Assembly (NCBI GenBank): GCA_008828725.1
Contig: MEHQ01001672.1
Coordinates: 19,010-83,009 of the forward strand
Direction of reading: 5' to 3'
DNA from: Saccharina japonica
Lineage: Eukaryota; Sar; Phaeophyceae; Laminariales; Laminariaceae
Length of the DNA stretch: 64,000 bases
How positions within the stretch are numbered: position 1 is the first letter of the stretch; each line of letters starts with the position of its first letter. Positions 33,541 through 42,569 of this stretch are shown one piece after another. The notes below the pieces were generated by a model. That model did not search any database. It saw only the letters and a program-made list of their open reading frames with translations, and was not told the origin of the DNA. The translations under genes and the position numbers were made by a program.

Positions 33541-33665
33541 AGCTCGTAGTGGGGGAGGAGGGAGAGGAGCCTACTTTGTGACCCCGGATCTGAGTTACGA
33601 CTAGAGAGAGGGAGAAAGACGGAAGTGCGAAGATAATGAATGGGATGGACAAACAAAAAACAACA
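33541..33665 (+). mobile_element. SINE 3' part
   Basis: The GTAGTGGGGGAGGAGGGAG block, CCCCGGATCTGAGTTACGAC and the A-rich end complete the SINE whose 5' part may be at 20.78-21.00 kb. Confidence 0.65.
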
Positions 33666-33712
33666 AAAAACCCGAAATACTCCGAGTACAAGAAACAATT
33701 GTACGTATATAC

Positions 33713-33970
33713 TAGGGATGTACATCAACTCTTTTTCGGGGTTGATTTGATTGTTGATTAATTTGTCCAAATCGTGTTGATTTAATCATGATTAGTTGAT
33801 TAATATCAACACAATCAACTACACGATGATGTGATTAATAATCATGATTATCGGTTGATTGTTGATGGTTTTCACGGTTACACCACAAAACGCCTCTTTT
33901 TGATTCAAAAATAATCAACTAATCATGATTAATTTCAATAATCAACTAATCACTGATGATTAGTTAATTT
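33713..33970. repeat. GATTAAT-rich element, second copy
   Basis: Near-identical to 26930-27185, again starting TAGGGATGTACATCAACTC. Confidence 0.5.
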
Positions 33971-34126
33971 GTGGCAATGTGCGCCAAGAAGTACGTAGAC
34001 TTTGAAATATTGATGTTCCGTGTTGGGCACGTGGTTTTCAACTTCCGGTGATTCAAATTCTGAAGTTCCGGGTTTCGTGTCATACGATCGTAAAAAAAAA
34101 CAGTCATGTTTTATTATAAGCATAAG

Positions 34127-34822
34127 ATAGTGTGAGGGTATTACCTGCTGAGTAATAGGGGTAAAAGATCGATCGATTACCCAGCCCAGGGTAATCCTTA
34201 TAACACTCTCCCCCCCTCTGAACGGCGGGATATTTGGGACGTCGGTACCGTATACGGCCGTACGTTGACCTACCCGCTTCGTTTCAATACCCTGGGGAAC
34301 CAGGGAGGCGTGTTTTTTAGGGACGCACGCGCAAGCGTTTCTATAAAAGAAACGTTCGAAGTGAGATTCGAACCCGTGTCCTGCCGACGACGTCAAATGT
34401 GAGTGTGAGGGTATTACCGCTGAGCTATAGGGGTAAAAGATCGATCGATTACCCAGCCCAGGGTAATCCTTATAGCACTCTCCCCCCCACTGAACGGCGG
34501 GACATTTGGGACGTCGGTACCGTATACGGCCGTACGTTGACCTACCCTCTTTGTTTCAATGCCTACCGGGGGAACCAGGGAGACGTGTTTTTTAGGGACG
34601 CACGCGCAAGCGTTTCTATAAAAGAAACGTTCGAAGTAAGTGAGATTCGAACCCGTGTCCTCGACGACGTCAAATGTGAGGGTATTACCGCTTAGCTATA
34701 GAGGTAAAATATCGATCGATTACCCAGCCCAGGGTAATCCTTATAACATGAGGGTATTACCTGCTGAGCTATAGGGGTAAAAGATCGATCGATTACCCAG
34801 CCCAGGGTAATCCTTATAACAA
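34127..34822 (-). repeat. Tandem tRNA-like repeat units, array 2
   Basis: Two full (about 270 bp) and two short units with the same minus-strand A box (TATAGCTCAG) and B box (GGGTTCGAATC) as array 1. Small indels distinguish the copies. Confidence 0.7.
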
Positions 34823-34829
34823 TACGAAG

Positions 34830-35000
34830 TAACTTATTATATACGAGCATCTGGTACCAGGTAGCATAACAATACCACAGATGCTCCGAGTATACCCGAT
34901 ACCAGCTGCTCGATACTCCGAGTATACTCAGAGTATCGAGTATGTTTCGTACTCCGAGTACTGAGAGTATTAGAGTACTGGTGGCCTAAATACTCGGAGT
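34830..35000. repeat. TACTCCGAGTA element, left part
   Basis: Copy of the 20.2-kb element, interrupted at GAGCAGTACT by the LINE at 35001-35962; the element resumes at GGCCCAAATACTCCGAGTAC. The uninterrupted arrangement is preserved at 20.30-20.37 kb. Confidence 0.7.
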
Positions 35001-35884
35001 ACTTGGAGTATGAGCAGTACTACTGGTATCGGGGGGTTGGCGAGGCGGCGGACCATTTCATGGCGAGGTGGCACAGGGCCGAAGCGGAGAGGAGCTGGCT
35101 ACGGCATACAGCTGAGGACGCCAAGAGAGGCGACCAGGAGAGGGGGGGGGGGGGGGGGCGGGGGCGGCCCTTGTGATACAGCTGGGGGCGAATGCAGAAA
35201 CGAAATGGGAGATCGTGTGGCCAGATATCGGCTCGATTAGTCCTTGAATTCTATTATTTGTTTCCTGTTGATGTGTTCACTGGGGGGGGCGGGGCAGAGG
35301 TAGTATCGACTCTTGACACCGTTTTTGTTTTTAGAGTGGGAAGGAGATGGCAGAAGGTGTGACATGGTCCCCGTATCAGTTTTTATAGCAGAGACGGGAA
35401 CTTGTTGTGACCATCGCCTTGAGCTTGCCTTGAGAACTATTTTTCTCTTTTCCTCTCTCGTGTCTTCTTTCTTGCTTTTTTTGCCTTGTTTCTCCCTTTG
35501 TTTCCACCCTATGCCGGTGTCTCTCTCTTTTTTTCGTGTTGCCTCGCCCGTGCAGCAGTTATCTGTTCCTCTTGGGCACGTGTGCTTTTCGTCTAGGGGC
35601 ACTTCTGTCTCTCTGCGTCATTTGTATTCTGTTTGATTTCATAATTTGTTTTTTATTTGTCTTTTTTTCTTATTTTTTGGTTCGGCTCGTGTCGCTGTGT
35701 TCTCGTACCCGATACGTTACGCATCTCACTTGCATTACCCATTAATTTGCGTTTATTTTGTTTTGGTTTTTCTCTGTTTCACAGCCTGAACACAGAATTT
35801 GTATCTCTCTAGGACTGGGAATCAGGACAGGCACTGGGTGTACTGATGATGTGGTTGAGTAGAAAGAACGGGTTTAATGTGAAG

Positions 35885-35962
<78 letters not shown>
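35001..35962 (+). mobile_element. LINE 3' end with (AAC)n tail
   Basis: A 5'-truncated LINE starts inside the C-terminal coding part (ACTGGTATCGGGGGGTTGG), runs through the 3' UTR and ends TTTAATGTGAAGACAACAAC followed by about 25 AAC units. It is inserted in the TACTCCGAG element. Microsatellite tails rather than poly(A) are typical of RTE-type LINEs. Confidence 0.8.
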
Positions 35963-35963
<1 letters not shown>

Positions 35964-36190
35964 CTAAAGGCCCAAATACTCCGAGTACTGGGAGTATGAG
36001 CAGTACTTTTCCTCGAGTACAAGCAGTATACCCGGAGTACAAACATCTAAATTACTCGGAGTACTCCGAGTTCCGGGAGTATTGAACACCGAAATTCTTC
36101 AGCATTCGAGTAAAATACTCCGAGTAATACCCTAACCCGGAGTACCTCGGAGTACATAACCCCGAAATACTACGAGTAATCAGTGTCGAT
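35963..36190. repeat. TACTCCGAGTA element, right part
   Basis: Continuation of the element after the LINE insertion (GGCCCAAATACTCCGAGTAC to about 36190). Confidence 0.65.
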
Positions 36191-36760
36191 GTTTTTATAA
36201 TGCTGTGCCTAACACAGGTGTTCAGGATAGATTCGGGTAATTGTCGATTGACGTGATGGCTTTGGTTGGCTGTTCTTTTTCACTGTGTGCCCGCGGACTG
36301 TCATTCTGGCAGCACTTCAGACAGCAGCGGCGTGCTCCATCTTGTTCCCACGCCTACCGTGTGTTTTTGTACAGACAGCACTTCAGACAGTAGTCACGCT
36401 GTAGTATAGTAGACAAATTCATTGGTAAAGAGTGGGATGGAGGGGGGGGGGGGGGGGGGGGGGGTGGGTGCTGCTGTTGTTGTAGTCGAATGGAGATTGC
36501 GGGCGTGTAGTTCAGTTTTGGACACGCATAACATTACATGCTGTATGGATTTTAGGTGTACCTCTTCGGGCTTTTGTTGTTGTGTATCCTTTCCCTGCTA
36601 CGAAAGTGTGCGTGTTCTTTAGGATTCTCTGATGGCTCTACTCGTAGCACTTTTGTGACCACGTGCTGTGATCTTGCCATAGATTATACTACTGCTGTGT
36701 ACGCTCGTAGGGATTAGCAACTGAAACGAGACAACAACAACAACAACAACAACAACAATT
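36191..36760 (+). mobile_element. LINE-like 3' fragment, second family
   Basis: The part at 36191-36420 matches 46.37-46.63 kb in inverse orientation. The part at 36460-36725 matches 44.19-44.40 kb (GGAGATTGCGGGCGTGTAGTTC to GGGATTAGCAACTGAAACGAG). The end leads into (ACA)n. In the 44.4-kb copy it leads into TTTAATGTGAAGACAAC, so this family shares the 3' terminus of the other LINE. A G-run (36441-36462) breaks it. Confidence 0.6.
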
Positions 36761-36857
36761 ACAATGTTGTAACGTTTGGTCTGAAATTCAAGTTTGTTTG
36801 TCCGGTTTTGCGACTCGAACCAACCCAAGTACCCAACCACGGTGGCCTGGGTCTCAC

Positions 36858-36910
<53 letters not shown>

Positions 36911-37005
36911 TACAATGTAACGTTTGGTCTGAAATTCAAGTTTGTTTGTCCGGTTTTGCGACTCGAACCAACCCAAGTACCCAACCACGGTGGCCTGGGT
37001 CTCAC

Positions 37006-37058
<53 letters not shown>

Positions 37059-37153
37059 TACAATGTAACGTTTGGTCTGAAATTCAAGTTTGTTTGTCCG
37101 GTTTTGCGACTCGAACCAACCCAAGTACCCAACCACGGTGGCCTGGGTCTCAC

Positions 37154-37206
<53 letters not shown>

Positions 37207-37300
37207 TACAATGTAACGTTTGGTCTGAAATTCAAGTTTGTTTGTCCGGTTTTGCGACTCGAACCAACCCAAGTACCCAACCACGGTGGCCTGGGTCTCG
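36732..37300 (+). repeat. 148-bp minisatellite with (CAA)n in each unit
   Basis: Four copies, period 148 bases: each has a CAACAAC run, AATTACAATGTAACGTTTGG, TTCAAGTTTGTTTGTCCGG, a GACTCGAACCAACCCAAG block and GGTGGCCTGGGTCTCACA. The last copy runs directly into a LINE 3' end. Long Asn, Gln and Thr runs in its frames are by-products. Confidence 0.85.
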
Positions 37301-37402
37301 TCTGTGAAGCACATCAATCGCCGCGTCTCACTGCGGACACTGGGTGTGCTGGATGTCGACGGGTAGAAAGGAAGGTTTAATGTGAAGAACACACACACAC
37401 AC
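37300..37402 (+). mobile_element. LINE 3' terminus with (AC)n tail
   Basis: GGATGTCGACGGGTAGAAAG and AAGGTTTAATGTGAAGAACA lead into an AC repeat. The same terminus occurs at 46.1 and 51.4 kb. Confidence 0.65.
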
Positions 37403-37806
37403 TGCTCATTCGTGTGGTACCGCTCCAGTAAAGATCCTAGATAACGAATTGTATTAATTAGGAGCTCCGAGTCTCCGGTCTCCGAGTAAATCATACAATC
37501 CGTTAGCTAGGATCTTTCGCTTTAAAGGGATGATTTTGTCTTCAAAATTGTCTACAGTCTACAGTACCTGTATGTGGTCCGCATATAGGAATCGTGGTCC
37601 CCGCTCGGAATGTTCTCGCAATTTTCTCCTTAGATGCAAAAGCGGCGCAGCCGCACTGTTCTGTTGCAGTTTCGGCCCGGTTTGGGTCGGGGTTAGGATT
37701 AGGGTTAGGGTTGGGGGTTGGGTTTTGGTTCTACGCCCGTTCCTTGATCCCACCAGGAAGTGCTTCCTAGCTCGCAAAGCAATGCAAGAAGTGAACAGCC
37801 CGCCCC

Positions 37807-37812
37807 TATAAA
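37807..37812 (+). promoter_or_regulatory. Possible TATA box
   Basis: TATAAA follows a CCGCCCC stretch, about 350 bases before the ATG at 38164. It could serve the cysteine-rich gene, but that implies a long 5' UTR. Related AAAG-TCCTAG-TAACGAATTGTAT words occur again near 37425, so the site may belong to a repeat. Confidence 0.3.
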
Positions 37813-38163
37813 GGTCCTAGCTAACGAATTGTATAGGGCTCGTGATACCGTGGCAGGTCTACCGTCCGTGGTACCTCACCAGCTTTGCACTTCACAGCAG
37901 TCATCAGAGTTTTCAGCGCTCCTTTCACCACGCACCCTGTGAAACTCGCGAGTGGCCTGTCCGTGGTCTGTTGTTGTTGCCGCCGTACTCGTGACATCCA
38001 GCTGACTGACGCTGCTGCTTCTACAAACCAGTATATACATCAGTCGTTTGTCCACAAGGCCCAGGCTCACCACAGCAGCAGCAGCAGCAGCAGCAGCAAT
38101 CGGCATCATCATCATCGATCTACGACAACAAGAACAACAGCAACAACAAGGTGGCAACGAAAA

Positions 38164-38343
38164 ATGCCAGGCATGCCGAACTACCAGAGCGTCGACGAGC
38201 AGCCGACGGGCACGGGGATAGCGCCTGCTTCTTATCCCGAGGATGGAGAGTCGCTGCCCAAGCAGCCTGACAAGTCCTGCATGGACTCCTGCCAGATCGG
38301 CTGCCTGAAGTGCACGGATTCCTGCTTTCCGTGGTACAAGTGA
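38164..38343 (+). CDS. Small cysteine-rich hypothetical protein (59 aa)
   Basis: The start ATG at 38164 has a favourable AAAA context, and the open frame also extends upstream through low-complexity Ser/His/Thr codons that look untranslated. The 59-residue product has a Pro/Gly/acidic N-terminal half. Its last 25 residues contain five cysteines (C-MDS-C-QIG-C-LK-C-TDS-C). The spacing C-x3-C-x3-C-x2-C-x3-C could bind a metal or form disulfides, or be palmitoylated. There is no signal peptide or membrane segment. It is recognised by no family I know. Support is only coding appearance and position outside the repeats; it may be a first exon if the TGA is spliced out. Confidence 0.4.
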   Translation: MPGMPNYQSVDEQPTGTGIAPASYPEDGESLPKQPDKSCMDSCQIGCLKCTDSCFPWYK

Positions 38344-39389
38344 GACACGCGCGCGAAACACACGCAACGCTTTTTTTTGTTTTTGTTTCAGACAGCACTG
38401 CTGTATCACCAGGTATACAGGCAGTAGTACAACAGCTACTACGTACTCGTAGCAGCAGTATGTATATCAGACGCGCTTTTGGGGTGTGCGTGGTTTGCTT
38501 TTTGTTTGTGTGTGCTTCTTTCCTCCGCCCAACCCGAGTTGATGATGTCGCGCACATGCATGCTATACATATATATGTCGATCCCCGAGCCAAGGTTGGC
38601 GGTGCCTTGATTCGATCCTCACGAGTGCCCGCCAAAGCAATTGCAAAGCAGAGCAGAGCCAAGCAAGGGCGCACAAGAAAAAATCCTGAAACCCACCCCC
38701 CCTATGATACGAGTACGAATGCAATTTGTTTTGACTCAAATTAAACACTCGTTTCGAAGCCATGTTGACGTCGAAATGAGTACTAAACAGGGCATTAATT
38801 AGGTGTTGCGCTGTTGTTGCGCTGGTGCAACATTTGGTCAAAATAACCGTTTTGCGCAACAGTCGCCGCGGGCGACATTTTTTGTTGCGAGTTTTTTTCT
38901 CGCCGGAGGCGAGATTTTTTTTTGGGGGTCTTTTTTTCTTGATAATTATTAATAGTCGTAATTGAACATCTTTTAGGCCCCTTGTCCTATTTGCCGTAGT
39001 CGAAAACAAAAATTAGTAGGGCTGTGAGTTGGCTGGAGTTCTCGGCTAGTTATTAGTTGGCTGACGAAGCCAGCCAACTAGTCGACTAAAATCAGGCAAG
39101 CGAAGCGAGCCAAAAAAGCCCCCCCCGGCCGAGGGGGCCCCGCTGGAGGCGCCCCCGGAGGGCCCGCCGGAGGCCAAAAATACAAAAATACGCTATTTGG
39201 CTTAATTTTACACACAAAAAGCATGATAAATGAGCCAAGTTTATCTCTGGTTTTGATCACGAAACAGGTATATTTCTAAACTTCGTCTCAGTTTGTCGGA
39301 TATTAAAGAGATGCACCAGAAATACATGGTACACACTCGTGCGGCACGCAGTAGCACATCACCACCAGTACAAACTAAAAATAGGGCAC

Positions 39390-39471
39390 AAAATAGACTG
39401 GGATCGGCCAAACTAGACTGGGATCGACCAAAATAGCCTGGGATCGACCAAAATAGACTGGGATCGACATA
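39390..39471 (+). repeat. 20-bp tandem repeat in the hAT-like element
   Basis: Four copies of AATAGACTGGGATCGACCAA with few changes. Confidence 0.8.
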
Positions 39472-40096
39472 CAGCTCAGGACGAGCATCGCTCAAACACC
39501 CGAGCCAGAGGTGCTCATCATCCAGTTGACACACTCATGACAGAGACATACTTGTATTATTACAGCAATAGCACGTCGGGACAAAGTCCCGCCATCACAG
39601 TTGACCGCATGAACCATAAGAAGACCAGAGTTCTACCTTTTATTGTATACTCGTATGGTCCGTCCGGCACAAAATATTTCCAATGACGTTTACGAAGTAG
39701 TCATAACTCATGAAAAAATATTTTTTTTATGGAGACAACCATATTCGTGACCGCAAAGACAAGAGGAATCGATGCTTAGAACGAGAAAGAAAAATCGTTT
39801 ACTACACTAAATTCAAGTAGTTACGCAACAATGCATCAAAACATATTTCTCGAAGACTGGCCAAAATCGACCAAAATCAGTCATTTTGGGCAAAATGATG
39901 AATATCTCACGCAATTTCGTATTGCTGCAAACGAAAAAAAAACAGCCTGGAGGCCTGGACGAGCAATCGTTTGCCATATTCTATTAGTACTAGCGGTACG
40001 GCCACGGCTCCGCCCGTGGCGCTAGCTTTGCATTGGCCATAGTACTCGCATTAACAGTGTGCTGTGATGTACCACTCTGGACCGGAAAATAAGAAC

Positions 40097-40410
40097 CACC
40101 ATGCGGGGCGGTATCGACCCAGGGGGTGGCTGTTTTTGTCCCCGGGTTATTGGAGTTGTAGTTGTCCGCAAGGATTTTTGATCCGGGGATGCGACGTTAT
40201 CATCCCCGGGTGCGGTGGGACCTCGCCGTTGCCCCGAGGGGCAACTCGCGCTGCGCGCTGGCTCCATGAGAGCCAGCCAACCGTAAATCAGCCCGTGGGG
40301 TTGGGGTTTCCACACATTGTGAGGCGGTATCGAGCCCGGGGATGCCCGTTTTCGCCCCCGGGTTGTTGGAGTTGTAGATGTATGGAAGGATTTCTGACCC
40401 GGGAATGGGA
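40097..40410 (+). repeat. Pair of ~95-bp direct repeats in the hAT-like element
   Basis: GGCGGTATCGACCCAGGGGG... and GGCGGTATCGAGCCCGGGGA..., each followed by CCCGGGTT-TTGGAGTTGTAG and ending GATTT-TGA-CCGGG-ATG, are two diverged copies about 215 bases apart. Their function is unknown. Confidence 0.6.
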
Positions 40411-40733
40411 TTATATTAGTATATCGCACGATTTGTCAAACAACAGTAGTAACCAGGGGAAAATGACCTTCGATATACATTGTTTCCCTCTATCTCTCCC
40501 TCTAAAGCTGTTTTTTTTAGTGTGAAAAAATTGGCGGGCGGCCTATGGTCATAGCTCCTCAAATCAGAGCTCAGAATTTGGGTGTGAAAAGTATTACACC
40601 CAGGGAAACAAGGGGCTTGTTCATACGTTTTTGGCATAAACGAGGCGAATTAATACAATAATAATAAAAAAAATCGTGAGAAGCTGCGCGCAGCGTTGAG
40701 CTTTCTGACGGTGCCTCCAGATTTCTGAACAGC

Positions 40734-41057
40734 TCAACACACCCTGAGAAAAATGTACCTTGGTGCGGGGAATGTATTGGAAATATTGGAATATTGTCCC
40801 AGATGGACCACAAAGATGCAGAACCCCGCAAATCGTCTCGCATCAAAAGTATGAATCCCTGTCCCCTTCTGTACGCGGTAGCGAACCGCTACCTTGCCGC
40901 GTGCACTCGCTTTCGGAGGAGAGCTCGGCACAGTCACTCCTTCGTCGGACGCTCCATCACCGCCATGGCCCGTCGACAGGCCAGGCTCAGCGGTGCCGGC
41001 ACCCTCGACCCTGCCATCGGCACCGGCACCGTCGATGGCGATGGATTGATGCGCCAT
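40734..41057 (-). CDS. Unidentified ORF inside the hAT-like element
   Basis: The minus-strand frame from the Met at 41057 gives about 107 residues, with a Gly/Ala-rich N-terminus and a basic middle (ARGKVAVRYRVQKG). It could be an exon of a decayed element protein. No BED finger, RNase H-like DDE motif or hAT dimerisation motif is visible. Treat as unconfirmed. Confidence 0.15.
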   Translation of the reverse strand: MAHQSIAIDGAGADGRVEGAGTAEPGLSTGHGGDGASDEGVTVPSSPPKASARGKVAVRYRVQKGTGIHTFDARRFAGFCIFVVHLGQYSNISNTFPAPRYIFLRVC

Positions 41058-41477
41058 GAGTTGTGGAAGACCTCTCTCTGTGCTGGTGCGTGGTGGTACT
41101 GCTTGGGGACGCCGAAAAATACGCACCCCGTACCAAACAAGCCTTCCTACAAGCAAGGAAACCCAAAAAACAAAAATAGTTGGATAGTTGGCACCGCCGC
41201 AACTAACTTAAAAAACTAGCCAGCTAATAACTAGCTGGCAACTATCAGTCAGCCAACTCACAGCCCTAAAAATTAGGCATCTTTTGCTATTCGCCGTAGC
41301 CCAAAGTAAATTAAATGGCTTTTTACTTATTAATAGTTTTGAGGCGTATATTCGCGCATAGATCGCAATTTTTTCGCCTCCGGCGGCCCTCCGGGGGGCC
41401 TCCCAGGGGGCCCTCCGGGGGCCCCTGCGGGGGGCCCTGCGGGGGGGGGCGCACCCAGCCTACGTGTATTTTACGCC

Positions 41478-41660
41478 CTGGTATCAACGCGAGTCGACGA
41501 GGGAAGAAAGGGCTAAATGCTGAATGCAGTACGAGTAGTATTCTCGCAATAAAAAAGCAAGGCACGAGCCGTAGTGGGGAGGGGGGAGGAGAGAGAGCCT
41601 GCTATGATATGTCTCCCCGGATCTGAGTTACGACTATGATATTACGGTGGACCATAGTAA
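41478..41660 (+). mobile_element. SINE copy, diverged, 5'-truncated
   Basis: GAGTCGACGAGGGAAGAAAG, CAATAAAAAAGCAAGGCACG, a GTGGGGAGGGGGGAGGAG block and CCCCGGATCTGAGTTACGAC mark the family. It carries small insertions relative to other copies, and the terminal A-rich part may resume near 41780-41830. Confidence 0.65.
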
Positions 41661-42560
41661 ATAGGATCAAATGTTGTTAGTAAACATAGGTAAATATATA
41701 GGTTTTTGGGTGTACCGTAGGTCCTACTTACTACATTAGCCCACCCCGTAATATTATCAACAAAAATAATATTAATAGGAGGGAGAGAAAAAAGAAGGGC
41801 AAATATAATAAATGGGAAGAAAAAAAACTGCCTGTGGAAGCGGGTGTGCTGCCACGGCTCGTTATTAATGTACCGTTCCCTTGCCTATCGTTTGGTACTC
41901 GTTTTCTCTCATCGAGACGCTTTTTGTTCAGCCTGTTTTGTGACCACGTATATACGAGATTTCAGGGAAATTGGGGCTAATGTGACAACATAATCATTGA
42001 TGNCCACCAAATTTCATGTTGATCGAAAATGACATTTTTTATACGAAATTAGAATGAAAAAAATGTTGTTTTCGAGTTTTCGCGGATATCTCGGCGAGAT
42101 CGAGTCGATAAAAAAATATGTATTACCTGGTATATAATTTTCATATACGACCGTTTTTTTGCACAAGCACTGGTATGTCAGGGTTGGCGCTTCAAATTTG
42201 AGTAGCCTAATTCGCAGTGGTTCACGAGATTCGACTTTAGGAAGCTTTGTACGTTTCTTGGCTGGCCCAGCTCGTATACTTGATGGCCGTTCGTTGCAGC
42301 CTGAATACCTATGTATATTCACCACATTTCACCATGGCGCCAACAACTCTTGCGCCGGGATCTTCCCCTCTTGAATCGGTATGTTTCGGGGACGGGCACA
42401 ACCGAGACAGAGGTTTTTGTGTGCGTGTGTCCGCCCGGTTGTTCGAAAGGTGGGAGTAGTGTTGGTGAGCAACTAAATGAAGGGGTTGCTTTGATTATTG
42501 CTTATTTGGTAAAAAAAGTTGCTTAAGCAACTTAGTTGCTTATTTCGTTTGTATGGCGTT
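41661..42560. other. Unassigned stretch
   Basis: AT-rich sequence with a single N at 42003. A pair of words at 41640-41760 (ATTACGGTGGACCATAGTA... GGTCCTACTTACTACATTAG) may be ends of a small insertion in the SINE. Short frames on both strands show no domain. Confidence 0.4.
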
Positions 42561-42569
42561 AAGTGTGAT

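Larger units (their letters stand above)
29877..36190. repeat. Large direct repeat, unit B
   Basis: This is the second copy of the 23.09-29.88 kb block. Order: unique 0.6 kb, hAT-like element (30.50-33.46), SINE remnant, GATTAAT element, tRNA-like tandem array, TACTCCGAG element and LINE 3' end with a long (AAC)n tail. It lacks the 0.75-kb insertion of unit A. Confidence 0.85.
39017..41268. mobile_element. hAT-like transposon with perfect 8-bp target duplication
   Basis: The ends are TAGGGCTGTGAGTTGGCTG (39017) and CAGCCAACTCACAGCCCTA (to 41268), a perfect 19-bp inverted repeat. AAAATTAG is duplicated outside (39009-39016 and 41269-41276). The other copy of the host repeat at 11.53 kb shows the empty site (AAAATCAGGCACC). 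Subterminal AGTTGGCT / AGCCAACT words occur near both ends, as in hAT elements. It is 2252 bp long and no intact transposase is recognisable, so it is non-autonomous or decayed. Confidence 0.9.
38790..41455. mobile_element. TIR element with GCGCAAC repeats (copy 2), split
   Basis: It starts GGGCATTAATTA at 38790 like the 11250 copy and matches it to AAAACAAAAATTAG. It resumes at 41269 (AAAATTAGGCATCTTTTGCT) through TTTTGAGGCGTATATTCGCG and the G/C-rich block. The right TIR is missing: sequence changes near 41455. A hAT-like element occupies 39017-41268. Confidence 0.75.

Noticed and set aside
36732..37300. CRISPR-like array (regular 148-bp repeat)
   Set aside because: Units are identical throughout with no unique spacers, the host is eukaryotic, and no cas-like gene is near.
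36794..37307. Long open frames encoding Asn, Gln or Thr runs
   Set aside because: They are produced in all frames by (CAA)n tracts of the 148-bp minisatellite and carry no domain.
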